Origin: Sinonovacula constricta
Taxonomy: Eukaryota > Mollusca > Bivalvia > Cardiida > Solecurtidae
Assembly: GCA_007844125.1 (NCBI GenBank)
Contig: CM017571.1
Location: 30,530,856-30,594,855 of the forward strand
DNA: 64,000 nucleotides
Reading direction: 5' to 3'
How positions within the stretch are numbered: the first letter of the stretch is position 1; each line of letters starts with the position of its first letter. Under the pieces are notes generated by a model. That model had not been told where the DNA came from. It saw only the letters and a list, made by a program, of their open reading frames with translations, and ran no database searches. Below are positions 35,200 to 46,279 of the stretch, piece by piece. A program made the translations under genes and the position numbers.

Positions 35200-37078
35200 T
35201 GGCGGACTTTAGATTTAACGTCTCGCTGATAGTAACGTGTAATATCCAATAATTTTAGGAAAGTATTACTCACTACAGTCACATTTCATCGTTAAAATGA
35301 TTATCTCATATAAACATGAACACATGCTGTTTTGCCGGATACAGGAACATACATAAAGTCTCATAAAACAAAAAACTTTCTTAGAAACAAGTGTGTGTTG
35401 TTGTTTTTTTCGGTTGGCACATATTAGCGCCAATTAACGGCTGTTAACAAAATTGTTCACGCACTTATAACATGGAGTCGCTAATTACATCACTGTGATT
35501 TTAATTTCTGCAAGGTTGTAACAAACAAATGCGGTGAACAAATAAATCATTAGATACGGTGTAATTTCTTTCTGGAGAGGAGGGCTATCTGGCTAACACT
35601 GCAACATCAAAGAATATTCTGGGAAAATATCGCCGGTCACTATCATTTGAAGTCGCCGAAAAGAAATTTTTTGTTTCAAATTGACCGACCTATTATTTCT
35701 CTCAATACTGTGCAACATGATATCGATCGATAATTGTCTTCAAGCTGACATTTAGAAGATAGAGAGGGTGTGAACGTTGGGTACTGTTGAGGGATTAAAA
35801 GTGATAAGTACGCGTGAACGGCGTGTGCTATGAAAAAATATGCAACGTTATTGACGATTTACCTTCGCGGAATAAATATAAGTTCTAAAGGAATGAGAGT
35901 GGAGGGGGGAAACTGTACTATGTAGTAATATTTCAGACTGCGCATGTTTTTACTTATATAAATGTCCTTACACACTTATTTAGTCCATTGAATGATCATA
36001 AACATTTTTATAAAGGTATTATTTATATTTAAGGTATGGATTAACTACAAAAGAATAGGCGAGCTATTGAAATAATACATTTGCAATAAACACGAGATGA
36101 AAATATACATTAGACTGTGTTCCTTGATGTGTCTTCTCTTGATAACATTATTTACAAAAATAAACGATTAGTAATGTAGTATTTACTTTAAGAAATCCCC
36201 ACATCCACGATTCCTCTTGTCAAACGAAAAAATAGTGGGGTGGGGAAAGGGTGCATCATTGTGGGTACTACTAAATATAGCGTTAGGTCCTTTCATGAGC
36301 CAAAAAAATATATTGTAGACCTTAGTATTTTGTCCTTTTTGTTGTCCTCGCGTAAGTCAATGCATATTGCTCTTTAAAGGTGAAGGTCATAAACCACACG
36401 ACTGCCATATGGTGACATTTTTAAACACAGCTGCATAGAGGATGCATGTGTTCTTGCGAAGTGGGAAAGACGCCAAAACACGGTCACACTTTCTGTCCAC
36501 TAGACAAACAAGGTGTCATGAAACTGCCAATTAGCTTAATTAGTTGGGGTGTCCGCTCATGTCTTAAAATTAGGGATTCAATTAGAGTAGAACTTTATGA
36601 CGGTATGAACACTACCCACGCGCATGGAGAAACATAATATCAATTTACAAAACGATATATTTTAAATTAATATATTTCTATCTTTAAATGGGTACAAAAA
36701 TGAAGTATCCGGTAGGGCTCACATTAGACCACATTCTGGCATAGAACATTCAAGCCATTAATGGGAAAATAAGCCGTAGCCAGGCGTGTAGACCCTCATT
36801 AAAATAGTTGCAACTCAAGTAAAGTCAAAAGTTGTATGCAGATTCTTAATAGCGGTCCACGAATTCCGATTAATCCTATATATGTAACATCGCATTATGG
36901 GAACTATGCATTTAGAAATAGGAATTTTGATACCATTGTCCAAATCTACAACATTGTTGATTATAAGATATATAACAATTAAGATTAGAAGCAGAAGAAA
37001 CCTTGCTTGACAAGAAGGCAAGATAAAATAAAGTACGTATCCATACCCCTGCAACTAAAGTAATGATGATTCAAATGA
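35200..37078. other. Interior of the inverted-repeat element, no gene recognised
   Basis: No transposase-like frame is visible. A 63-codon plus-strand frame at 36446-36637 has a Cys/His-rich start (MCSCEVGK..HGHTFC) suggestive of a metal-binding fragment, but it matches no family I know and lacks context. Frames at 36815-37054 on the minus strand look spurious. Confidence 0.3.
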
Positions 37079-37256
37079 CGGTGCTGCTGCTGCTACTGCT
37101 GCTTCTGCTGATAATGATGATGGTGATACCGATGCTGTTTATGATAATAATGTAAATGGTAATAACGGTTACGGTGATGCTGATGCTCATGACGATTATG
37201 ATGTAGATCGTAATGCCGGTGATGCTGCTGCTGCTGCTGCTGATGATTAGTGGTGA
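37079..37256. repeat. Imperfect GCT/GAT trinucleotide tract
   Basis: About 180 bases dominated by GCT, GAT and AAT trinucleotides with pure GCT runs near 37080 and 37222-37242. It is stop-containing in all frames I checked, so I treat it as a microsatellite-like tract. Confidence 0.7.
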
Positions 37257-38129
37257 TTATACAAGTAATATGGGATCCTGATGATGATCATGTGTGATCA
37301 GGTGAATTTAATGGCGGTAATGATTATTATGTCTTTAATATTTATCATGTAAATGGACGTGATATAAGTTCGTTTTTATTACGGTTGTTTCTTTTAACTG
37401 TCAATTGATGATTGTATAAGTGCACTATTTGGCAATCTATGGTTATTCAGACGTTGAACTTTAGGATCATACTAGTCATTGGCTCTGAGTGCCGGGGAGG
37501 ATGTTATTGGTTTTTGATTGGGTCACACCTTGCAATAATACATAGTATTGTTTGTTTGTTTTATGTTTAGTTGTTTTATGTTTTTGTGTTATATGAGATG
37601 TGTTACCTTCTTTTGGTTGACGTTTAATTTCATTAAGTAGCTTTAGTTTGTATCACGCAATGCATTCAAACTAGGGAAATGCTGCGACATTGCGCACGCA
37701 TACGTGTAATGACAGCTGTGAACACACTATCTTCATATGCCAAACAATGAAGACTAAGAATGTCGATCCAAGGCGGATGTTAAGCTATTCACTGGAATTA
37801 ATTAAAACATCAGTTTCGACAGAAACGCAATTTTATAGTTAAATTGTGTGTTTTATCGTGCGGAGTGATTTTAAGTGCAGTTTCTGTTTTAAAGATACAC
37901 GATGACTTGGACAGCTTGTGTGGTTTCGGAACTGTAATGTACGAGTTTGATAAATACGATTTTTTGATGATAATAATAAAGCTTTATTTGTTATTTCTTT
38001 CTGCAGAGTACATATAAAAGCGCGTTTGTGTTGATAAATTGAAGCCAGTTATTGTGTTCGTTTAAATTTATTTCGTAAAAAGAAACGGTTGAAATGTTAC
38101 TATAAATAATCGGGTGACCTAGAAACGTT
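37257..38129. other. Right interior of the inverted-repeat element
   Basis: AT-rich without recognisable frames. It leads into the right subterminal GTTTC/AGCG repeats that start near 38130. Confidence 0.35.
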
Positions 38130-38372
38130 TGAAGCGGTAGTGAAAATAACTCTACCGTTACGAGCATTCCGATTTTTGCGTTTCTACCGTTTCTAGCGTT
38201 CCAAGCGCTCCGGTTATAGCGTTAATACCGTTTACACCGTTTCAAGCGTTTCTAGCGCTCCGTTGCATTTCCATTTCGATAGCATTCCGTTTCCGTTTCA
38301 ACAGGAAACGAAAAACGTTCCATTTCCACTCCGTTCCCTTTGTCAATTTCATGATTTTCAGTACTGTACTTA

Positions 38373-38685
38373 CAAGGCATGTCACTGATAGTGTTTAACG
38401 TATTACATCTACTTTATGTGCATGGTAAGTACTGATCATATTCACGAATTATGTTTAGATTTAAAAAGTGCCACAATTCTTTGTGCATGTACATATGTGT
38501 TCACTTTACGGTTGCCTCAGATAATGTGATTTAATTTAAGAAGCATCACAATACTATGTACATGTGTTCTATTTATGAGCTGTGTTTTTGTGAGGAAATA
38601 TGCTTTACTGACCATGTATGTTGATTTTTTTTTTTTTATTGTGTCTATTTTTGCTTAGTACTGGTTTCTTCAGGAAATGTGCTTG
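38373..38685. repeat. Continuation of the degenerate tandem array 3' of the YqaJ gene
   Basis: Units of roughly 80-110 bases containing TAGTACTGG.., TTTAAAAAGTGCC or GTGATTTAATTTAAGAAG, and GAGGAAATATGC or CAGGAAATGTGC recur here and before the inverted-repeat element. The last unit breaks off exactly at the start of D2. Confidence 0.45.
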
Positions 38686-39413
38686 CAGAGTGAATTATTT
38701 GACGGTCCTTTTTAACTGTGATAAAGACATTCGTGTTTTTTTTATTATAATTGAAAAATTGACTTAAAACGGACACCGACTATTTGTATTTGAGTTAAAA
38801 TGACATTTTTCATTTGATACGAATATGTCTAACAATAAATGCTTATTCGTAACAAGAAATTCGGGTTGAAAAGCTAAATGAATATTCTAGTAATAGTTAA
38901 ACGTTTAAAAACAATCCAGGCTTCATGATTGATGGGATGTATGTTTGTGTGCAAGTTAACTAACTTATTTATATCCGACATTGCGAGATGAACGATTTAA
39001 GTGAAAGCAACTCTATTAGACCCAGATCAAATCAAGCGCTTTTAATTATTTAAATGAAAAAGAACGTTAAAGACATTTTGTTGTCGTGAATTTCGATGCA
39101 TATTTTTAACACACACAAAAAAAACCACATCATGCATACTTCTAAATTGTTTTAAATGATCGTTTAGAAGATAACAAAAGCATGTTTTAGACAAATCTTA
39201 ATGCCTAACTATATAAAACATTATTTACCATGCGATTGTTTTACATTAAGTGTTGTGGTGGAAACAAAATAGAACAAATACTTCGTATTTTTATTTTCAT
39301 TTAATGTTTATCGGTGGATGGTCTGAAAACCACCTGAATGCCTTTTTAGAAGTTGTAGCTTATACCAAACTTATAAAAGAAAAAGAAAAAAATGTGTGTT
39401 TAATTTCTTTACG

Positions 39414-39450
39414 GCATGTGGAATAACATCACATATTCAGATTGTAGCGG
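39414..39450 (+). pseudogene. Relic of GPCR exon 1 in D2
   Basis: Same ACGGC plus ATG-led segment (MWNNITYSD) and the same lost donor (GTAGCGGGTAAATG) as in D1; it is a copy created by the recent duplication. Confidence 0.45.
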
Positions 39451-39900
39451 GTAAATGTATGCTTAAAACAAAACATTAAATATTCGCTTTGTTATTTCTC
39501 ACATAATTTTGTTTAAGCAAAGTAGTGACCTAAATCAGTTACCAATTTTACTGTACAGATAATACGTATTGGTTCAAGGAATCTCTTGATTATTGTGCAG
39601 CAGATTTTACAATTGACGTCAATGCTAAGCAAGTCAACTTTACTGAGTAAATGAATAAGTGAACGAGATGATCTGTAAGAAAATTTATTAATTGTCAAAA
39701 TACACACCTAACCTTGCATCAGCCTTTTTGTTCATTTTCTCGTTTGCTTGAAAAAAAAGATTATAGAAATAAACTACGAAATCTAACACCAGACAAACCT
39801 CACGTGAATTTTACCGAGCAATCCACTCTTACGTATTGTACGACGTGATATAAAATTTAAATATATTGTAATTATTTCTTACTTTCAAATTGAAACATTT

Positions 39901-40262
39901 CCCGTGCCTTTTCAAATGTTGGTATATGTTCACAGGACTTTGTCATATATTCTTATCCATGATCACATGATAACAACTATGTTAATTGTGCAATGTCGCG
40001 GGCGTAAAAAATCTCCTCGTGCGTGTTTTGTCATTAAATTCATCCTGAAAGGACTTTTGTCTGTATTTCATTTATTTGATAGACATTGGACTTTGGTTCC
40101 TCAATTCTATCGTCAAAGGGGACTTTGGTTCCTCAGTTCCATCTTCACATGAACAGGATGCAACAACTATTTACTGTGTTCTGGTATTTTGTTCTTGATT
40201 CAAAAAGGTTATTTCATTTGCAATCAACTATTTTTGTGTAGTTTCTAATCGAAATAATACCT

Positions 40263-40306
<44 letters not shown>

Positions 40307-40570
40307 CATGATGTGGACATTCTTTTTCAATGACGTCACAACTGTTGAGGTTAGAGCTCTGTAAAACTGGTTTAAGCACCCCAGTCGGCCCATATTGCCA
40401 ACTGACCGTTCCAAGGTGGTAACTGTCGGGTTAAGGCTAATTGTTAAATGATTCATCACAGATTTGTTCTTTTACATTTGGCTTGCTGGGAATACCTTTG
40501 TCCCGTGCCTTTTCGAATGTTAGTATATGTTGCAATGCTCATATGACTTTGTCATATATTCTCATAAAAG
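39901..40570 (-). repeat. Repeat R, long copy in D2
   Basis: As in D1: terminal direct segments (CCGTGCCTTTTCAAATGTTG at 39902 and CCGTGCCTTTTCGAATGTTA at about 40503), a CT tract at 40269-40302, and the core with AACTGGTTTAAGCACCCC followed by CAGTCGG. Confidence 0.7.
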
Positions 40571-41344
40571 CTAGACATGACAATCCTTTTTAATATTTTA
40601 TTGTCTTTTAATTAATTATAGGGTGGTTAACACGTGGACAATAGATTCAGTACTTATCAGTAATCAAATGTAATTTATAAAAATATATTACATTAATCTG
40701 CATCTCATTATTCATTTCAGTAAAGAATATTGATAGATTCAATATGATAATTGTTATCACACTTATTACATTATTGATTATTCAATTTGCATATTATTTA
40801 ATTGTATGTTGATTCTAAATATGTTTATCACTTCACAGTGAAAAGAAATGCTTTGAAATAATGTTGTTTTTCAATTTAGTTATATTTGCATGTCTTTGTT
40901 TGTTAAAATTTAAAATTGTAATGCTGATATAATAATATATTTTGATTTCTATAAATTTTAGCCAATGTGTCTCATTGTCACGTATTATTGTTAATTTTGA
41001 TAAAATTGTATCATTTACAAATTAGGGTCGTAATTTGTTGGGCTTGTTTATAAATTCAAAACAGACTAAACTGTAAAAAACTTGTATTCTCACTTTCATA
41101 TGGAGATGTCAGAGATAAGGGAAATCTTTACAATGATATGATTATACGTAATGTCTAAATCTAAATGTTTGTCAGAACATCCCTTGTTAGTTTCTTAACC
41201 TTCACTTCTGGCAAAAGATGTCAATATAGTCTTTTTTGTTCGTCATAATTTGCTAAAAACTGCCATTTAAGCAAATGTTTATTTAAAATGTATCCATAAT
41301 ATCGGCACTCACACTCAAAGTAAGATTGAAGTATCGGTTTATAA

Positions 41345-42090
41345 TAAAAACAAGTCACTTTTTCACCATTGAACTTCTTCACATCCCGAAGAAAGCAAAA
41401 GCAGAACGCTAACTTTGCTGCCTTAAAAATACCATGCCTATTTTAGTTTGCTTTGTCCGAAACTTTAAAATATCATTTTAATAGAACAGCATGGTAGAGA
41501 CAAAGGTTTCATTGATAACATGCCTCCTTAATGTTCTTTGTCCATTCCTCACATTTCTGCCACACTCATAGTTAAGTCTTTTACGTCACTGCTACGTTTT
41601 GGAGGGCCCTTGGAAGAGGGACAGAGTCTGTCATAAAGGCTAAGAAGTCCAGCAAAGTTTCAAAAACACAATATCAATATCCATTCCTGAGCTTTGTCAT
41701 AGTGATTATGAAATGGCGGTTCCGTATGCATGTCTCGATGCAATCAGCTGTTTCAGCTTGTATCTGCAGGCAACTGTCGCTTAACCGTACCTTCCAGTTA
41801 TTTCAAAATAGCACTAGGTCTTTGGGGATATCTGCTTTCTGCAAACTAGTTGAGCTCAACAACTCGATTAATCACTTTGACGATGTTATACCCTTCGCTA
41901 AAAGGTTTAAAGGTTTAACCTGTGTGCAGAACAGCTTTAAACTGTAAGATTAGGATGCTATTCATTAGCGTTTTGCCTCATAACATTCATTTTCTTGTTA
42001 TTTTCTGACGCAACACCAATTACATTATATTGCAAAAGTTCCGAGGCTTCCTTCATTGCACCTTCAGTGGACCTGTTTGTTACAGGGGGT
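41345..42090 (-). pseudogene. Dead hAT-superfamily transposase relic in D2
   Basis: Duplicate of the D1 relic. The SCSAHRLNL motif lies at 41910-41936 on the minus strand. It carries the same stop after it as D1, so the element was already dead when the segment duplicated. Confidence 0.6.
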
Positions 42091-42742
42091 CAGATACGGC
42101 TGACCCTTATGGAAGTTAATTGTTTCATAGTTTCATAGATAGAGTTTCATAGATAATAGTTAACATCTAAAATCGAAGTTGTCGACACACCTGAGACCAT
42201 TTTAGCAACAAAATATAAATCTCATTTTGAGTGAGTTTAAATGAATCAAAAACACTATAGAATGTACAATGTTCAAACTGAAAAGTAATAATCATATGTT
42301 TTATGGGACAAAATATTGAAACTTAAAGTGGTGCCATTTTTCTAATTACTTTATAACTACTTGAACTTTTTCATTTACTTATACGTTTATATGTATATAC
42401 TTATTTGTTTATATTGTTCTGTTGCAAATTTCCATTGATTTATAACAATTGACTCGCATTAACCGATATTGACTTTTTAAGAATATTGGCCGCTGGTCCG
42501 GTCAATACTATCAAACGGCTTTGTATGCCAACCCTGATGTTTTGACAGCAGGAAAGCGTAAAATTAAAGCAGAAGTATTATTAAAAGAAGTTATTTACTT
42601 CCTGGAACGTGACAAAATGAAATGCTAACAAACTAAAACGGTATAATATTACACGGTTCGTAACTAGCTAATAGAAACGAACATTGACGTTTTGTTTGTA
42701 ATATGTATACATATACACATATATATTAAAAGGAATGAGTTA

Positions 42743-43250
42743 TTGCTTTACCAACTGAGCGTACTGAGGTACATGATTTATGTTAGTATCCGCGGTAGAA
42801 AATTGATATATGAAATAATGAAGCACTTTTCTACTTCGGTTAGTACTTGCTAACGAAGGACTTAACAATATGTAAATTACTCTGGTAAGTTGTGTAAAGG
42901 CATTGTAAATGACCTTTCTTAGAATTTTACCCGTTGCCCAATGATAACATGCTGTCAAAACACAACTAGACAAGTAATCTGTATAATTATTATCAACAGA
43001 AATATCATAGAAGAGAGATCGTAAAACAACATGTCATTTAAAGCGCATGGGCCTACACCATTGTCATTTGTCAGTTACACTCCATCCCTTTCCTTATACC
43101 ACTGCAGTCTAAGGGTGTCTGAGTCAGAGCCAGATAGACCCGTCCATCCCCACTACCTTACTGTAACCCATTAGCCTGCCACTGTGGTCACAGTGTGAAG
43201 CCAAAAAGTCATCTTCCAAGCTTCCAAGTTTAAATGTCTATTAGCAATTA
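42743..43250. other. Unique right flank of D2
   Basis: Begins, on the minus strand, with GCTCAGTTGGTAAAGC (about 42745-42765), very like a tRNA D-arm/A box, but no B box follows because D2 begins there. The rest, including a CCATCCC-rich part near 43080-43160, has no recognised content. Confidence 0.35.
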
Positions 43251-43356
43251 TTTTTCGTCAATAAGAAATATGATACGAGCTATGTTTAATTTAATTTTCA
43301 TAGTTTATTAGATGATTCTAAAAATGAAATGGATAACTATAAAATGATATGGTATA

Positions 43357-43476
<120 letters not shown>

Positions 43477-44200
43477 GGTATTTAAAAAGAGATTATCTAA
43501 TGTATTGATTGATATTATATTAATGTGGCTGAGTTTGCTTCGGATACGGAATATGCTCATAAACATGTAAAGAACAACACCTATTTATAGTCGATATAAA
43601 TTCTGGCTTAACACATGTAAGGTAACATTATATGGTTTATTCCTAATGCAGTTATTTAATTAGCATCATGCCTCATAATAGTACGTTGCATCTTATTAAT
43701 GGTCTAACATGATGAATGCTCTGACAAAGAACTCAATAATTTATTGCCTTGACATTATCCGTGCAAGCTAATGAACGTATTATATAACACAAATTGTAAT
43801 GTTTATCACATTTAACTAGTCTGTTCATATTCTTGAAAGTATGTTTTTGCAATCAAAGGTTGAGTTACACTCAGTGGCATTACGTTCATAATAAACCAAT
43901 AGACATGATTTGATATCAATGTCAGGATCACTACATTTGGTTTTGATTTCTGAAAATCAGAGCAGAGCATTATTTAACATTGTCTCATGCATCAGTCGTA
44001 CTTTTTGAGTATTGGCTTTTTTAAAAATAGTCAAAACTTTAAAAAAATATCATGGACGAATGACACAAAAGCTATGTGTTGTGGATCTATAGTCAAGAAA
44101 ATGCAGAGGCTTATTTAAAGCAACTCAAGTCCTAAATAAAGGATATCTTAAGAGCAGCACATACGTCCTATTAAATAGTGGATGTTCCTTAGATAGGCAT

Positions 44201-44224
44201 ATGATTCATGATTCATGATTCATG
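44201..44224. repeat. 7-bp tandem repeat
   Basis: ATGATTC repeated three times followed by ATG. Confidence 0.85.
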
Positions 44225-44334
44225 CCTTTCAGAACCTTCATGGAAGAGAGGTAAAACATATGTCTAGTTGTTCTAATAGTGGTTTGCATGTTTTATGGAA
44301 AATCAGTGGGAGGCGTTGTAAACATTATAAAACT

Positions 44335-44335
<1 letters not shown>

Positions 44336-44377
<42 letters not shown>
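44336..44377. repeat. (TA)n microsatellite
   Basis: About 42 bases of pure TA. Confidence 0.95.
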
Positions 44378-44381
<4 letters not shown>

Positions 44382-46279
44382 GCATATTTACCTGAGGTTC
44401 AGTCCACGTAATTAGTAGACTTGAAAGCAAGAAGGTAGGATTTTAAACTGTATTGTGTGGCGCCGGTGGTTTTACACAGGCATATATGTCTGCATTCAAT
44501 AATCGGCCTGGCCGCGCCAATAAAACATATACTGTGTCCGGGCAGCAGTGTTACAAAAAAAGAAAAGAAATGACTCTTTTATTTTTTACGAACATGACCA
44601 TCAGTTCACCACCGAGCGGTGTACATTCAAGACATTTGCAGGCAAATTATTATAAATATAGCCAGTTCCGAAACTGCCGTTGAACCAGAGTAAATGCAAA
44701 CAACAAAAGAACCGTGCTATTTGTTCGATTTGCTGTTTGTGAGCACTTGACCAAGATTTAAATAGAAACTGTCAAATGAATTTTTAAATGAAGAAATCTA
44801 AAACAAGTTTTAGAAACGTCTATTCATCTCTTATGACAATTATCTCATGGTAGCAGTAACTTGCCTTCGCAGTTCATTATGCAAACAGACAGCGTGTCTT
44901 TTTCGAACCATCATGGCTAAATCTGTCCATATTATATCTGTAATGTTCTGTTTGAATCAAAGTAAACAAGTGTGTTTTGCCATTTATTTTATTTTCAAAT
45001 TTGAGTGCATATAACGTAGCAGACAAACTGCAATACTAATAAAACAAATTTAAATATAAAGATTTTTTTTTAATAATCTAAATGTTCCTAACCGAAGCCT
45101 ATCTGTTTGTTTAAATGCTTATTATCAAGCACATGTGCACAAATACAAACCATACACCAACATACATTGAGCCAGTTTTATGCACGAAAGAAATAAACGT
45201 TATTGGTAAAGATTATGCTTGAGTTATTGATCTTTCGAATAAATTCAAATCATTGAATTAAATTGCTGGCTAAAGTAAAACATGCTCAAATCAAATACAG
45301 ATTTTAATATTTATGGCATAATTGCACGAGTGAACTAAAAATATAGAATTTCATTTTTGCTTTTTTCCTCATTTAAAATGTAATAACAGTTACACATTCT
45401 CAGTGTTTATTCCTTAACATACGCGAAGTCAGTAAAATCTAAATCAAAATATCAAAAAATGCACTAAATTTATGACAATGAAAATAATGAACGAGACTTA
45501 AAATCAAGGTTGTTAAATAGGGTGTATGGAATTATTGGCCTTCATTATATGCCAGGAACTGACAACAATTTATTAGTCAGACAGTCTTAAATAATACATT
45601 GGCCGAAGCAGGGCTTCTAGCTTAATAGGTATACTTAATAAACCTACTATTTACGATAACTAGTGCTGATGTACTTTATGATAATGTCCATTAGACAATT
45701 TAGATATTAACCTTCACTACACTGATCAGTTCATAATAAATTAATAAATATTGAGCGGAGCTCTGTGTCTCATTAAGAATAGCATTTATAGTCTAACCCA
45801 TTATAAATAACGTTATTCACAAGCGTCAAATAGTTTAATTTTATCTCTAGAATAACACTCTTCCATAAAAATCCGTAAAAATGAAATATTAAAGTATTTT
45901 AGGAGTCAATTGTTTTATTTTTCTTATTAGTATGTATTAACAATATAAATCGAGCCACCTTACAGCCATAATTCACGTATAAATATGCAACATGCATATT
46001 TGTTAAAAATATAGTTTTAATTTTTTTATTTTGAATGCCTATTACAGTTTTAATTTTACTGCATTTTGTAAATTGTTAATTAAAATAATACAGAAAATCG
46101 ATATCTTAATATATGAATTTACTTATTAATCGAGTTGAAAACCCTGAAGTGTTGTCATCCTGATATAAACGTTTGCGACATTGCTTTGTAACACCATTCA
46201 AGAAGCTGACAAATAGAGTTCAAATACACTTGCATTGTCTGTCCAATTGTCTCCTGGAACACGTTTTTGAAATGAAGAC

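Larger units (their letters stand above)
34420..38372. mobile_element. About 3.95-kb DNA element with 28-bp terminal inverted repeats
   Basis: The left end TACAGTACTGAAAATC, then GAAATTGACAA after two variable bases, is matched inverted at the right end (GTCAATTTCATGATTTTCAG, then TACTGTA) with two mismatches. CTT flanks both ends as a possible 3-bp target duplication. Both subterminal regions (34437-34640 and 38130-38340) carry GTTTC/CATTTC/AGCG repeats in the same, not inverted, orientation. The interior has no intact transposase. A short frame near 34735-34825 reading LRRGYSLSATRREIADKK resembles a helix-turn-helix start. It is probably non-autonomous or decayed; superfamily not assigned. 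Confidence 0.65.
38686..42742. repeat. Recent 4.1-kb segmental duplication, copy 2 (D2)
   Basis: Near-identical to 27129-31276. It starts at CAGAGTGAATTATTTGACGG with no upstream homology, so its left end is a breakpoint, and ends at GAATGAGTTA. It carries its own exon-1 relic (about 39415-39450), repeat R and the hAT relic. D2 retains an intact hairpin core in repeat R where D1 does not, so both copies have changed independently since duplication. Confidence 0.85.

Noticed and set aside
27129..42742. D1 and D2 as long terminal repeats of a giant retroelement
   Set aside because: D1 contains older host block sequence continuing beyond its left end, there are no TG..CA ends, primer site or reverse transcriptase, and no target duplication was found.
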